A stretch of 64,000 nucleotides of DNA, taken from NCBI RefSeq assembly GCF_019038435.1, contig NZ_JAGPOX010000005.1:62001-126000 (forward strand), given 5' to 3'. The notes beneath the pieces were generated by a model, which saw nothing but the letters and a program-made list of their open reading frames with translations, had not been told where the DNA came from and made no database searches. A program made the translations under genes and the position numbers. Shown here one piece after another: positions 1 to 7,967 of this stretch (position 1 is its first letter; the number at the start of each line of letters is the position of its first letter). Source of the DNA: Nocardia alni (GTDB lineage Bacteria; Actinomycetota; Actinomycetes; Mycobacteriales; Mycobacteriaceae).

Positions 1-194
1 TCTTCAATTCGGTCGGCATCGTATTCAAGGGTAGCGGGTTCTACCGCACCGACAGCCGCAGCGGTTCGACGACCGCGAGCGAGCCCGCCAAGGCCGAGGC
101 CTCCTCGTCGTCGAACGGTTCGTCGAAGGACTCCTCGTCCAGCTCCAGCAGCACCGCCTCGAGCGGATCGACCGCCAGCGACTCGGCCGCCTGA
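1..194 (+). CDS. FmdB-type zinc-ribbon protein, C-terminal part (Ruc/Rv0991c-like)
   Basis: Partial gene entering from the left edge; reading from base 3 gives 63 residues before a TGA at 192-194. The first residues, FKGSGFYRTDSR, are the conserved end of the FmdB zinc-ribbon fold. They are followed by a long Ser/Ala-rich, probably disordered tail. The zinc-binding cysteines lie upstream of the window. In M. tuberculosis the equivalent gene at this place in the mscL-moaB2-pepD-mprAB neighbourhood is Rv0991c (Ruc), a zinc-binding redox-regulated chaperone with a similar Ser-rich tail. That function is inferred from family and synteny, because only the tail is visible. Confidence 0.8.
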   Translation, partial: FNSVGIVFKGSGFYRTDSRSGSTTASEPAKAEASSSSNGSSKDSSSSSSSTASSGSTASDSAA

Positions 195-293
195 CCTTCC
201 CGGCAACCGCACCCGGCCGGATTGGTCGCATCAGCCGCAATACAGGGCCCGATCGGCGGATATTCACTATTCGACGGTCGGGCTATCGGTGTG

Positions 294-320
294 TTGTCCA
301 CAGCCGACAAGTTATCCACA
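294..320 (+). promoter_or_regulatory. Two DnaA-box-like nonamers
   Basis: TTGTCCACA at 294-302 and TTATCCACA at 312-320 lie on the same strand, 18 bp apart start to start. They match the actinobacterial and the E. coli DnaA box. They sit between the FmdB-like gene and the SAF-domain gene, just upstream of the latter. Chance occurrence is possible but two perfect boxes so close together are noteworthy. Confidence 0.45.
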
Positions 321-382
321 GCCCAATTCCGACCTGCTGTTTTCCCGATCGAGGGGTAGCCGCACGCCCGTAGCGTGCCGGT

Positions 383-1114
383 ATGACGAACCGAGTCCCC
401 CGGCTGAGGAACCCACGCGGCGATCGTGATCTGGGCCGGGCCAGGCCCTGGGAATCGCTGCTTCACCTGCGCCCGCCGTGGCTGGACAGCACGCTGGCCC
501 GCCGGGTCCTCGCCGCCGCGCTGGCGTCGCTGGCCGTGTTCCTGCTGCTGCGCGGCGATCCCCGCGCGCACCGGATCACAGCCGTGGTGGCCGCGCGCGA
601 TCTCGCGCCGGGCCGCGCGCTCGCCGCCGCGGATCTGCGCACGGCCGAATTCACCGAGGGTGCTCTGCCGGCCGGAGTCGTGCACTCACCGTCGGCTCTG
701 ATCGGCGCGATCCTCACTGCCGCCATGCGCCCGGGGGAGATATTCACCGACCTGCGCGTGGTCGGCCCCCGACTGGCACACGTCGCGACCGGGACCGCCG
801 ATGCGCGCATCGTGCCGATCCGGCTGGCGGACAACGCCGTGGCCGACATCCTGCGACCAGGCGACCGGGTCGATGTGATCGCCGCCGAACCCGACACGCC
901 GGGCGAACCCGATTCGCGGGCTCCCCCGCACGCCCTGGCCGCCGACGCCGTCGTAGTTTCGGTACCCGGGGCCGCGTCCGGCGCGGAATCCACGGGCCTG
1001 TCACGGCCACGCGCATCCGATGAGCGCGTCGTGCTGCTGGCTCTCGACGCACAGCACGCCACGGTGGTCGCCGCGGCATCACTGCGTACCGCACTCACGG
1101 TGACATTTCAGTAG
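383..1114 (+). CDS. SAF-domain membrane protein (CpaB/RcpC-like)
   Basis: A 243-residue protein with a short cytoplasmic N-terminus, one membrane segment at about residues 40-57 and a SAF domain from about 65 to 130 (ITAVVAARDLAPGRAL at its start). The rest resembles the RcpC/CpaB region, with LRPGDRVDVIA at mid-length. CpaB-type proteins assist Flp/Tad pilus export, but no other pilus gene is present, so the role here is unknown. The ATG at 383 has no strong ribosome-binding site. The gene stands alone between the FmdB-like gene and mscL. Identification of the SAF fold is fairly secure; any link to pili is speculative. Confidence 0.75.
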   Translation: MTNRVPRLRNPRGDRDLGRARPWESLLHLRPPWLDSTLARRVLAAALASLAVFLLLRGDPRAHRITAVVAARDLAPGRALAAADLRTAEFTEGALPAGVVHSPSALIGAILTAAMRPGEIFTDLRVVGPRLAHVATGTADARIVPIRLADNAVADILRPGDRVDVIAAEPDTPGEPDSRAPPHALAADAVVVSVPGAASGAESTGLSRPRASDERVVLLALDAQHATVVAAASLRTALTVTFQ

Positions 1115-1184
1115 AGTCCATCAAGATTGCCAAGCATTTGCCCCACAGACGATTCATCGTGAGCCGGATGAGACAGGAGCAGCA

Positions 1185-1589
1185 ATGCTGAAGGGTTTCA
1201 AGGAATTCCTACTCCGGGGGAACGTGATCGACCTGGCGGTCGCGGTCGTGATAGGCACCGCATTCACCGCTGTCATCACAGCGCTCACCAAAGGGTTCAT
1301 CAATCCGCTGCTCGAGGCTTTCGGCGGAACCGGCGAGGTGGGCTGGGGATTCCGGATCATCTCGGACAAGCCCGCGACCTATGTCTCGCTCGGCCCGATA
1401 GTCACCGCCGCAATCAATTTCGTCATCATCGCGGCGATCGTGTACTTCCTGGTCGTGCTCCCGGCCAGCCGGGCCGTGAAGCGCTGGGGCACAGCCTCGG
1501 TCGCGGCAACCGAAATCGAGCTGCTCACCGAGATCCGGGATCTGCTGGCCACGAGCGGCAGCAGTTCGGGCGGACGGCACGAATCCTGA
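1185..1589 (+). CDS. mscL: Large-conductance mechanosensitive channel MscL
   Basis: A 134-residue MscL, the emergency valve that opens under high membrane tension during osmotic downshock. The N-terminal amphipathic helix and TM1 (KGFKEFLLRGNVIDLAVAVV) are canonical; TM2 runs through about residues 65-95 and a charged C-terminal bundle helix follows (EIELLTEIRDLLA). Start ATG follows AGGAGCAGC at good spacing. Length is normal for the family. The gene lies next to moaB and pepD, as in mycobacteria, although here the porin pair intervenes. Confidence 0.97.
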   Translation: MLKGFKEFLLRGNVIDLAVAVVIGTAFTAVITALTKGFINPLLEAFGGTGEVGWGFRIISDKPATYVSLGPIVTAAINFVIIAAIVYFLVVLPASRAVKRWGTASVAATEIELLTEIRDLLATSGSSSGGRHES

Positions 1590-1691
1590 ACGTCCGGACA
1601 GCGCGGCGGTCCGGCGAAACGGCGCGCGGGGCAACGAGCGATGGGCCCGGCGCGTCGCGCACCGGACCCATCGTCACAGAATCAACCGGAC

Positions 1692-2372
1692 TCAGCCGAT
1701 GCTGAAGGGCTTGCCCCACAGCGTGACCCAGCCCTGAATGTGGTCGTCACTGATTTCGTAGCTGACGAACGAGCGGGCCTGCGCGTAGCCCCCGCAGCCG
1801 GTCAGACCGATGGTCTCATCGGACCACGCGACCGAGGCGTCGTTACCGGTGAACGCGGTGTAGGTCTTGTGGATGTCGTTGCCGAAATCGTCCGCCTTTT
1901 CCGTGTCCAGGATGTAGAACGCCTGCGCCTGGCCCGGACCGAGGGTCAGGTTGCCGCTGGTGCCCACGCCGGCGCTCGGGGTGACGTTGCCCGAGCTGTC
2001 CCAGCTGCCGCCGACGCTCGGGGAGCCGCTGGCATTGGCGCCCGAGATGTTGACCTGGCAACCGACGACGTAACCGGGGTAGATATTGCCGCCGTTGACC
2101 GAGGCATTGCCGGTCAGGTGCACGTGCGCGGTACCGGAAACCCAGGCGTTGCGGTGCACCGGGGTGGAGCCCAGCGACGGGTTGATGTTGGCCGACTCAC
2201 CGTCCAGCCAGCCGTGCACCTGGGTGCCGTCGGAGAAGGTCTGGGTGACGTTGCCACCCGGAAGTCCGACGAAGGTATCGGCGTTCGCGGCGCCGGTGGA
2301 GAACAGACCCAGGGCAGCGGTGGCGACAACGCCGATACCGGCCGCACGAGTCAATGACTTGCGGATGTTCAT
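1692..2372 (-). CDS. MspA-family porin, second gene of the pair
   Basis: 226 residues, the usual length of MspA-type octameric porins that make hydrophilic channels in the mycolate outer membrane. A signal peptide of about 31 residues ends with ANA before DTFVGLPGG; the beta-rich body contains the family-typical YVVGCQVN and ends with the WGKPFSIG motif. The ATG at 2372 is chosen because GAGGGA precedes it and it begins the signal peptide; a longer frame would put it out of place. It lies 61 bp downstream of its paralogue, so the two probably share a transcript. The paralogue shares the GYIVGCQV, YAQAR and PFSIG landmarks. Confidence 0.9.
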   Translation of the reverse strand: MNIRKSLTRAAGIGVVATAALGLFSTGAANADTFVGLPGGNVTQTFSDGTQVHGWLDGESANINPSLGSTPVHRNAWVSGTAHVHLTGNASVNGGNIYPGYVVGCQVNISGANASGSPSVGGSWDSSGNVTPSAGVGTSGNLTLGPGQAQAFYILDTEKADDFGNDIHKTYTAFTGNDASVAWSDETIGLTGCGGYAQARSFVSYEISDDHIQGWVTLWGKPFSIG

Positions 2373-2433
2373 GTTCGAGTCCCTCAGAGGTGAATCGCTA
2401 TGCGCGAGAATGGGGTTGGCGAATAAGACCACG

Positions 2434-3111
2434 TCAGCCGATGCTGAACGGCTGACCGTAGAGAGTGGTCTTCGAGTAGTGGTTGCCGACGATTTCGACA
2501 ACCGTGTACGCGCGCGCCTGGGCATAACCCGCGCAACCCTGGATGTTCATCTCGGCGTCCTGATAGTCCACGCCGTAGTGACCGGGCTTGGTGATGTCCT
2601 TGCTGTCGACCTGGACGAACTTCACCTGGCCGGGGCCGATGTTCAGGCCGACCGAGCCGCCGAGGGAGGCGTCGGTCAGGCTGACGCTGCCGGAGACTCC
2701 GGCGGAGATGGCGTCGTCGCCGATATCGACCTGGCAGCCGACGATGTACCCGGTGTTGATCTGGGACGCGCCGTGCGTGGACGAGTTGTTGGATCCGGGC
2801 GTGTTCAACTGGCCGTTGTTCGGACCGACGGTCGCGATGGGCGCGTTGGGCACGTCCGCTTCCGCGTCGCCCGAAACCCAGACCACACGGCCGGCACCGT
2901 TGGAGGCCAGAGACGGCGAAACGGTCGCACGCTCATGGGTGCGGGTGATTCTCACACCGGCAGGGCCAGCCTTCACACCGTCCGGCAACGATACGAAGGC
3001 GTCTGCATTCGCAGCGCCGGTTGACAGAAGTCCGATCGCAACGGCTGCCGCCGCGCCGATACCCGCGAAACGGGCACCGCGACGCAGACCGCTGGTGCGG
3101 TTGTCGCTCAT
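2434..3111 (-). CDS. MspA-family porin, first gene of the pair
   Basis: 225 residues with a signal peptide of about 36 residues (ending ANA before DAFVSLPDG). The mature part carries GYIVGCQVD, GCAGYAQAR and the terminal YGQPFSIG, all shared with the neighbouring porin, so the two arose by tandem duplication. Family role: general outer-membrane diffusion channel for small hydrophilic nutrients. Start ATG at 3111 is preceded by AGGGGA; an in-frame ATG at 3123 is also possible. Upstream lies an unusually long leader with six hairpins, a predicted promoter and a CRP-like site, so this gene pair appears to be closely regulated. Confidence 0.92.
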   Translation of the reverse strand: MSDNRTSGLRRGARFAGIGAAAAVAIGLLSTGAANADAFVSLPDGVKAGPAGVRITRTHERATVSPSLASNGAGRVVWVSGDAEADVPNAPIATVGPNNGQLNTPGSNNSSTHGASQINTGYIVGCQVDIGDDAISAGVSGSVSLTDASLGGSVGLNIGPGQVKFVQVDSKDITKPGHYGVDYQDAEMNIQGCAGYAQARAYTVVEIVGNHYSKTTLYGQPFSIG

Positions 3112-3137
3112 ATTTCCCCTCATCAGGTTCTTGCAGG

Positions 3138-3294
3138 CAGCCTCGACCACCGAAGCTGCAAATCCAGCCTCGACCACCGAGACTGACGGGCAACCCCGAC
3201 CACCGACGTTGGGCGTATCAGCTCCGACCACCGAAACTGCCGTCTCCAACCCCGATTACCGAGGTTGTGTGCTCAACCCCGACCACCGGGGTTG
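3138..3294 (-). repeat. Array of six 21-nt hairpin repeats in the porin leader
   Basis: Six units start at 3138, 3165, 3191, 3219, 3247 and 3274 (period 26-28, about 27 bp). Each has a 7-nt arm, the 7-nt centre GACCACC (GATTACC in unit 5) and a 7-nt second arm. Unit 6 is a perfect inverted repeat, CAACCCC with GGGGTTG. Arms change together: CAG with CTG in units 1, 2 and 4, CAA with TTG in units 3, 5 and 6. Read as porin-sense RNA, every A-C mismatch becomes a G-U wobble, so five of six stems pair fully and unit 3 has one mismatch. The array starts 26 nt before the porin start codon. It looks like an RNA-level element; its function is unknown. Confidence 0.85.
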
Positions 3295-3479
3295 ATGTGC
3301 GGCTCTCGTCGACCCAAGAAGTCTGTCGCCAGATCGTTGCCGGACGAGCATCCAGCAGCTAACCCGCTGCAACCGACAGACCGAATGCCGGGACCGGGCC
3401 GGTGTCCCATCGGAGTCGACGCCGAAACGCCACCTCCGGGCCTGTGAGAACCGTTGATTGGTACAGCCCAAAGGCGAAC

Positions 3480-3507
3480 ATTAAACGGTTTGACAACAGA
3501 TTGACAA
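3480..3507 (-). promoter_or_regulatory. Predicted promoter of the porin operon
   Basis: On the minus strand TTGTCA (3507-3502) and TTTAAT (3485-3480) are separated by 16 bp, a good sigma70-like arrangement in an A/T-rich stretch. The implied start near 3473 gives a leader of about 360 nt containing all six hairpins. TTGACAAC occurs twice on the plus strand here, but no rightward gene follows. Confidence 0.5.
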
Positions 3508-3528
3508 CGTAAGCTGAGAGAATTCTGA

Positions 3529-3544
3529 TGTGAGGTAGATCACA
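3529..3544. promoter_or_regulatory. CRP-like binding site upstream of porin promoter
   Basis: TGTGAGGTAGATCACA is a perfect TGTGA-N6-TCACA palindrome, the consensus of the cAMP receptor protein, including the mycobacterial Rv3676-type. Its centre is about 63 bp upstream of the predicted porin transcription start, close to the -61.5 position typical of class I activation. Confidence 0.65.
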
Positions 3545-3612
3545 TAGCATTCCCACCTGCGAAAATGCTGTGAGCATTCATGGGATATTCACAGAAAGAC
3601 GACCGCCTCACA

Positions 3613-3660
3613 CGCATGTGCGGTGAGCAACCGGTATATCGGCTGCTCACCGCACATGCG
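3613..3660. terminator. Strong hairpin terminator
   Basis: A 17-bp perfect inverted repeat (3613-3629 with 3644-3660) and a 14-nt loop. It lies just past the stop codon of the leftward small gene at 3688 and separates the moaB-pepD-mprAB block from the porin promoter. There is no T-tract, as is common in actinomycetes. Confidence 0.8.
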
Positions 3661-3687
3661 CGATGCTGAGAGACCTCTCAGGTTCGG

Positions 3688-3945
3688 CTAGCCGTGATGC
3701 GGCGGAACCTGTGAGCGCAGCCAGTCGTCGGACGAGGAGTTCGACTCGTCGCCGGGGCCGCGCTCGTCGCTGGTGGTTTGCGGGAGGGGATCTCCGAAGA
3801 TGCGAGCCAGGCGCGCGGCATCGGCCACCGACAGACCACGCGAGGGGTTCGCAGGGGGCGTGGACCCGGAGGCTTCGGGACCAGCCTCCGTCGCATCCGC
3901 CTCACCCGCGACCTCGCGTGGCTCAGTCGCGCCGTCCTGTCTCAT
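3688..3945 (-). CDS. Small conserved actinobacterial protein of unknown function
   Basis: 85 residues. The first 35 are acidic and Ala/Pro-rich; the rest has a compact core reading DAARLARIFGDPLPQTTSDE and the ending DWLRSQVPPHHG. I recognise this pattern from hypothetical proteins next to moaB in related actinomycetes but know of no function. No membrane segment or signal peptide. The ATG begins immediately after the moaB stop codon (stop TGA and ATG abut with no gap), so it is translationally coupled to moaB and is probably the last gene of the mprA-mprB-pepD-moaB transcript. The strong hairpin at 3613-3660 follows it. Confidence 0.75.
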   Translation of the reverse strand: MRQDGATEPREVAGEADATEAGPEASGSTPPANPSRGLSVADAARLARIFGDPLPQTTSDERGPGDESNSSSDDWLRSQVPPHHG

Positions 3946-4542
3946 TCATTCATCCAGACCGGACAACTCGTCGACGACCCGGCTGACCAAGGGGCCCAGC
4001 GTCGCCATACCGTCGCGAACCGCGGTCCGCGAACCGGGCAGGTTGACCACCAGCGTGCTCCCCGAGATACCGGCCAGCCCTCGGGACAGACCGGCATCGA
4101 CCGAACCCGCCGCCAGGCCCGACGCCCGCAGCGCCTCGCTGATGCCGGGCAGCTCCCGGTCCAGCACCTCGGAGGTGGCCTCGGGGGTGACATCGCGCGG
4201 GGACATCCCCGTGCCGCCGACCGAGATCACCAGGTCGACGCCGCCGATGACGGCGGTGTTGAGGGCATTGCGGATCTCGACCTCATCGCCCGCCACCAGG
4301 ATCGTGGCATCGACCAGGAACCCGGCCTCGGTGAGCAGTTCGGTCACCAGGGGACCCAGCGCATCCACCCCACCATGGGCGGATCGGTCGTCCACAACCA
4401 CCACGAGCGCGCGGCCCGCTACAGGGGCATCGATTTCCATGTCGCTTACCGTAGCGTCCTGGGGTGACAGGGATTCCGGTCCCCCGGCGCCTCCGTCACG
4501 CTGTTCCAGCAGGGTCAGGTTGCGGGGTGGGCGAGTAGTCAT
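3946..4542 (-). CDS. moaB: MoaB/Mog-type molybdopterin biosynthesis protein
   Basis: 198 residues. The MoCF-biosynthesis fold is marked by GGTGMSPRDVTPEA at residues 109-122, the molybdopterin-binding GGTG loop of MoaB, MogA and MoeA N-domains. The family adenylates molybdopterin or assists molybdenum insertion. The first ~40 residues are extra and low in complexity; an internal ATG at residue 35 could be an alternative start. The ATG at 4542 overlaps the pepD stop (ATGA), giving translational coupling. This pepD-moaB pair corresponds to M. tuberculosis Rv0983-Rv0984 (moaB2). Confidence 0.9.
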   Translation of the reverse strand: MTTRPPRNLTLLEQRDGGAGGPESLSPQDATVSDMEIDAPVAGRALVVVVDDRSAHGGVDALGPLVTELLTEAGFLVDATILVAGDEVEIRNALNTAVIGGVDLVISVGGTGMSPRDVTPEATSEVLDRELPGISEALRASGLAAGSVDAGLSRGLAGISGSTLVVNLPGSRTAVRDGMATLGPLVSRVVDELSGLDE

Positions 4543-6296
4543 TTGCCACCGTCCGCGGCAGCGCCGGCCAGGGTCACCGGGACGGTCTTCGGGTTCTGGC
4601 CGTTCGGGTCGGTGTAGGTGATCGAGATCTTGTCGCCCGGCTGATGCGAGCGCACCGCGGCGACCAGTGCGTCGCCGCTGTCGATCACCTGATCGTCGAG
4701 TTTGGTCACGACGACGCCCTGCGGAATCCCGGCCGCGGCCGCGGGGCCGCCCGCCACGACGCTCTGCACCACCGCACCGCTGGTGTCGACATTGCCGGGC
4801 GTCTGGTTCAGCACGCTCAGGCCCAGCTGCGCGTAGGTCGCGTGGCCGGACTTGATCAGCTCGTCGGCCACGCGGCGCGCCTGATCGACCGGGATCGCGA
4901 AGCCCAGGCCGATCGAACCGCTCTGCTGCCCGTCTCCCTGATCCGAACCGCCCAGGGTGGCGATCGCGGTGTTGATGCCGATCAGCTTGCCGTTCATATC
5001 GACCAGCGCGCCACCGGAGTTGCCCGGGTTGATCGGCGCGTCGGTCTGGATCGCGGAGATCACGGTGCCCTGCGAACCGGACTCACCGCTGGTGGACACC
5101 GGCCGATTCAGCGCCGAGACGATGCCGGTGGTGACGGTCCCGGCCAGCCCCAGCGGCGAGCCGATCGCCACGACCGGCTGGCCGACCTGCAACCCCTGGG
5201 AGGTGCCCAGGTCGATCGGTGTCAGGCCGGACTTGTTGGCGGCCTTGATGACCGCGATATCGGAGACCGGATCCACGCCGACGACCGTGGCCGAGGTGGT
5301 GCTGCCGTCCTTGAACTGCACCTGCATCTTGGCGCCCGGGCCCGCACCGCTGGCGACGTGGTTGTTGGTCAGAATCAGCCCGTCGGCGGACAGGATGACG
5401 CCGGAACCCTCGCCCTCGGTCTGACCGCCGACCACCTTGATCATGACCACGCTGGGCAGCACCTTCTGCGCCACCGCCTGCACCGAACCTGCGGGCGCGG
5501 TGACCGAGGCCGGATTCGCCTTCGTCGCGGAGCCGTCCAGCGCGCTACTCGTCGAGGAGTCCGAGTTCGAGCCGGTCACCAGCGCGCCGACCGCGCCGCC
5601 GATACCGCCCGCCACCAGGGCCAGCGCCACGGCGCCCGCGAGCAGTCCGAGGCGGGCGCGCTGCGGCGGGGTGGGGCTGGTGTAGGGGACGCTGCCGAAC
5701 GAACCGGTGGGCCGCGGTTCGGCCGGGTACGCAGCGGTCGGAATCGGCCCGGTGAGCGGCTGCTGCCCGCCGCCGTAGGCGTACGGATACGGGGGAATCG
5801 GGGCCGTGTGCTGGATCGGCTGCTGCTGGGTCGGCGTATCGCGCGGCGCCCAGGCCGCGTACTCCGGCGGCACCGCGGACCCCGCGCCGGTCTGTTCGGC
5901 CGGATTCTGTGGCACCTGATACGGCATCTGCTGACGCGGGAACGGCATCGACGGTATGCCCTGCGATGCGGCGGGATCGCGCGGGATCTGATCCTGTGGC
6001 ACGCCGGACGCGGGCGTCGTCGGCGAAGCGCCACCGGCCGGGAACCCGCTTGTCGGCGAACCGGCGGCGGCCTGCGGCGTGCTCGGCGTCTGCGGCTTGC
6101 TCGTCCCCTGCCAGCCGCCGAAGCCGGGCGCCCCGCCCTGTCCCTGGGGCCCGGCCGGGGCGGGGGCCCCCTGGCCGGGCACGGACAATTGTTCGGTCGG
6201 TCGCTTGTCGAGAGGCTGCTCGGGCGGCTGTGCCCGGAACTCCGGACCCGCCGGCGGCTGCTGCGCTTGCGGGCTCTGCTTCGGGTCCTCGGTCAT
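4539..6296 (-). CDS. pepD: HtrA-like membrane serine protease PepD
   Basis: 585 residues. About 215 residues of Pro/Gln/Gly-rich cytoplasmic sequence precede one membrane segment (about 216-240). An extracytoplasmic trypsin-like domain follows with the triad His (TNNHVAS, about 313), Asp (DPVSDIAV, about 346) and Ser (PGNSGGAL, about 427), and a C-terminal PDZ domain. The family degrades or refolds damaged envelope proteins. ATG at 6296 is preferred over an in-frame GTG at 6329 because GAGGAG lies before it. An MprA-type direct repeat at 6342-6360 lies just upstream, and mprB precedes it on the same strand, so it is a likely MprA target as in M. tuberculosis. Confidence 0.94.
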   Translation of the reverse strand: MTEDPKQSPQAQQPPAGPEFRAQPPEQPLDKRPTEQLSVPGQGAPAPAGPQGQGGAPGFGGWQGTSKPQTPSTPQAAAGSPTSGFPAGGASPTTPASGVPQDQIPRDPAASQGIPSMPFPRQQMPYQVPQNPAEQTGAGSAVPPEYAAWAPRDTPTQQQPIQHTAPIPPYPYAYGGGQQPLTGPIPTAAYPAEPRPTGSFGSVPYTSPTPPQRARLGLLAGAVALALVAGGIGGAVGALVTGSNSDSSTSSALDGSATKANPASVTAPAGSVQAVAQKVLPSVVMIKVVGGQTEGEGSGVILSADGLILTNNHVASGAGPGAKMQVQFKDGSTTSATVVGVDPVSDIAVIKAANKSGLTPIDLGTSQGLQVGQPVVAIGSPLGLAGTVTTGIVSALNRPVSTSGESGSQGTVISAIQTDAPINPGNSGGALVDMNGKLIGINTAIATLGGSDQGDGQQSGSIGLGFAIPVDQARRVADELIKSGHATYAQLGLSVLNQTPGNVDTSGAVVQSVVAGGPAAAAGIPQGVVVTKLDDQVIDSGDALVAAVRSHQPGDKISITYTDPNGQNPKTVPVTLAGAAADGGK

Positions 6297-6341
6297 ATTT
6301 TCTCGTTTCTCCTCACGTCTGCCGACCACACTGGTGACGTC

Positions 6342-6360
6342 GACTGAGAGCGGTCTGAGA
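6342..6360 (-). promoter_or_regulatory. MprA-type box before pepD
   Basis: On the minus strand two 8-bp direct repeats, TCTCAGAC and TCTCAGTC, are separated by 3 bp. This is the described layout of the mycobacterial MprA box (two loose 8-mers with a 3-bp gap). It lies in the mprB-pepD gap, 46 bp before the pepD start. Confidence 0.7.
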
Positions 6361-6368
6361 TCGCGCTT

Positions 6369-7967
6369 TCAGTTCTTCATCAGTTCTGGGGAGATTGCGG
6401 GTGACCCGCCCTCCCCCGGAAGGACGATGCGAATCAACGCACCGCCACGATCGGATGTCTCGATTGTGATGGTTCCGCCGTGTTTGGTCACCACTTGCTT
6501 CACAATGGCCAACCCCAGCCCGGAACCGGGCATCGATCGCGAGACCGTGGTCCGGTAGAAGCGTTCGAATACCAGCTCCCGCTCGGCCGGTGGAATACCC
6601 GGCCCCGCGTCATCGACCGCGAATTCCAATAATCCGGGCCCGGTTTCGCGCATTGCGACTCGAACCTGCTCGCCGACTGGGCTCCATTTCGCGGCATTGT
6701 CGAGCACATTGAGGATCGCGCGCTCGAGTCCGGCCTCGTGACCGTAGACGAACCAGGGCCGCAGATCGCCGACGAACTCCACCGCGGTGCGCCGCCGCCG
6801 AGCGCGCTCGAGCGCTCGCTCGGCCACGTCACCGAGATCGACCTGCTCGTAGACGGTTTCCGGTGCGTCCTCCCGGGCGAGATCCACCAGATCGCCGACC
6901 AGCGTGGACAGTTCCTCGATCTGGGCCATGACATCGGCGTGCAACTCTGCCATATCCTGCTCGGGAATGTGCGGTGCGCCGGGTCGCGAGGAGGCGATCA
7001 GCAACTCCATATTGGTGCGCAGCGAGGTCAGCGGCGTCCGCAGTTCGTGACCGGCGTCGGCGACCAGGCGGCTCTGCCGCTCCCGGGATTCGGCCAGCGC
7101 CCGCAGCATGGAGTTGAAACTCTCGGTGAGCCTTGCCAATTCGTCGTCACCGGTGACCGGAATGGGCGCCAGATCGTCGGTGCGGGCCACCCGCTCGGTG
7201 GCCGCGGTCAACCGCGCGATCGGTCGTAAACCGGTGCGGCCCACCGCGGTTCCGGCGGCAGCGGCGGCGACCACGCCGCACGCGCCCACCACGAACAGCA
7301 GCCACGCCAACCGGTTGAGCACCTCCTGGGTGGGCTGTAAGCGTTGCGAGATCACCAGGGTCGCACCGCTTTTCATTCGCTCGGCGAGCACCCGCTGATT
7401 GTTCGCGGTGCGCAGCGAGAACGAGGTCTGCCCGCGGGCCACCGCCATCTCCGCGCCCCCGATCGGCGGCTCGATCGGCTGCGGCGGAATATACGGCGGA
7501 TCCAGATTCGGGAAGATCAGCGCGATACCGATGTCGTTGGAGTAGAGGCTGCCGATCTCCAGCACCGGCAGCAGTCCGAGGCTGTCGAGGTTGTCGCTGA
7601 TCATCACGTCGGCCCGGGCGCGCAGCTGCGAGTCAACGTCGGCGTACAGCGAGCGCGCGACCATCGCGTACGCGGCGATCGAGGTGACCGCCACCGCGAT
7701 GGCCACCACCGAGGCCGCCAGCAGGGTCACCCGCCAGCGTAGCGACACCGAGCGGGTCAGCGGCATGGGCGGACGCAGTTCGTCGGTATGCGGGCCGAGT
7801 CCGGCCACGACGTCCCGGCCGCCCGAACCGCGGCCGTGCCCATTGGCGTCGCGCCCGTTCACGCCCCGGCCGCGTCCGTTCGGACCACGGCCCCGCCCCG
7901 CTGGACCGTGCCCGCTGGACCCTGCCGACCTGCGCTGCCCGATCGAACGTGGACCGTGAATTCCCAC
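6369..7967 (-). CDS. mprB: Sensor histidine kinase MprB
   Basis: About 532 residues from the GTG at 7967. Order: basic Gly/Arg-rich cytoplasmic leader (to about 65), TM1 (about 77-100), extracytoplasmic sensor (about 101-219), TM2 (about 220-242), HAMP, a HisKA domain with DAGHELRTPL (His near 307), then HATPase with GSGLGLAIVKQV. Family role: senses envelope stress and phosphorylates MprA. The start is uncertain: TTG at 7979 abuts an AGGAG, GTG at 7967 is 12 nt after it, and ATG at 7766 would remove the Gly/Arg leader and resemble M. tuberculosis MprB better. It follows mprA closely. Confidence 0.92.
   Translation of the reverse strand: MGIHGPRSIGQRRSAGSSGHGPAGRGRGPNGRGRGVNGRDANGHGRGSGGRDVVAGLGPHTDELRPPMPLTRSVSLRWRVTLLAASVVAIAVAVTSIAAYAMVARSLYADVDSQLRARADVMISDNLDSLGLLPVLEIGSLYSNDIGIALIFPNLDPPYIPPQPIEPPIGGAEMAVARGQTSFSLRTANNQRVLAERMKSGATLVISQRLQPTQEVLNRLAWLLFVVGACGVVAAAAAGTAVGRTGLRPIARLTAATERVARTDDLAPIPVTGDDELARLTESFNSMLRALAESRERQSRLVADAGHELRTPLTSLRTNMELLIASSRPGAPHIPEQDMAELHADVMAQIEELSTLVGDLVDLAREDAPETVYEQVDLGDVAERALERARRRRTAVEFVGDLRPWFVYGHEAGLERAILNVLDNAAKWSPVGEQVRVAMRETGPGLLEFAVDDAGPGIPPAERELVFERFYRTTVSRSMPGSGLGLAIVKQVVTKHGGTITIETSDRGGALIRIVLPGEGGSPAISPELMKN

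Noticed and set aside
3112..3249. N-terminal extension of the porin through the repeat array
   Set aside because: The signal peptide and a good ribosome-binding site sit at 3111; upstream frame content only mirrors the hairpins.
3138..3294. CRISPR array
   Set aside because: Units of 21 nt are separated by only 5-7 nt, the arms vary, and no cas gene is present.
4644..6347. Plus-strand frame opposite pepD
   Set aside because: Shadow frame; its codon use follows the reverse of the protease.
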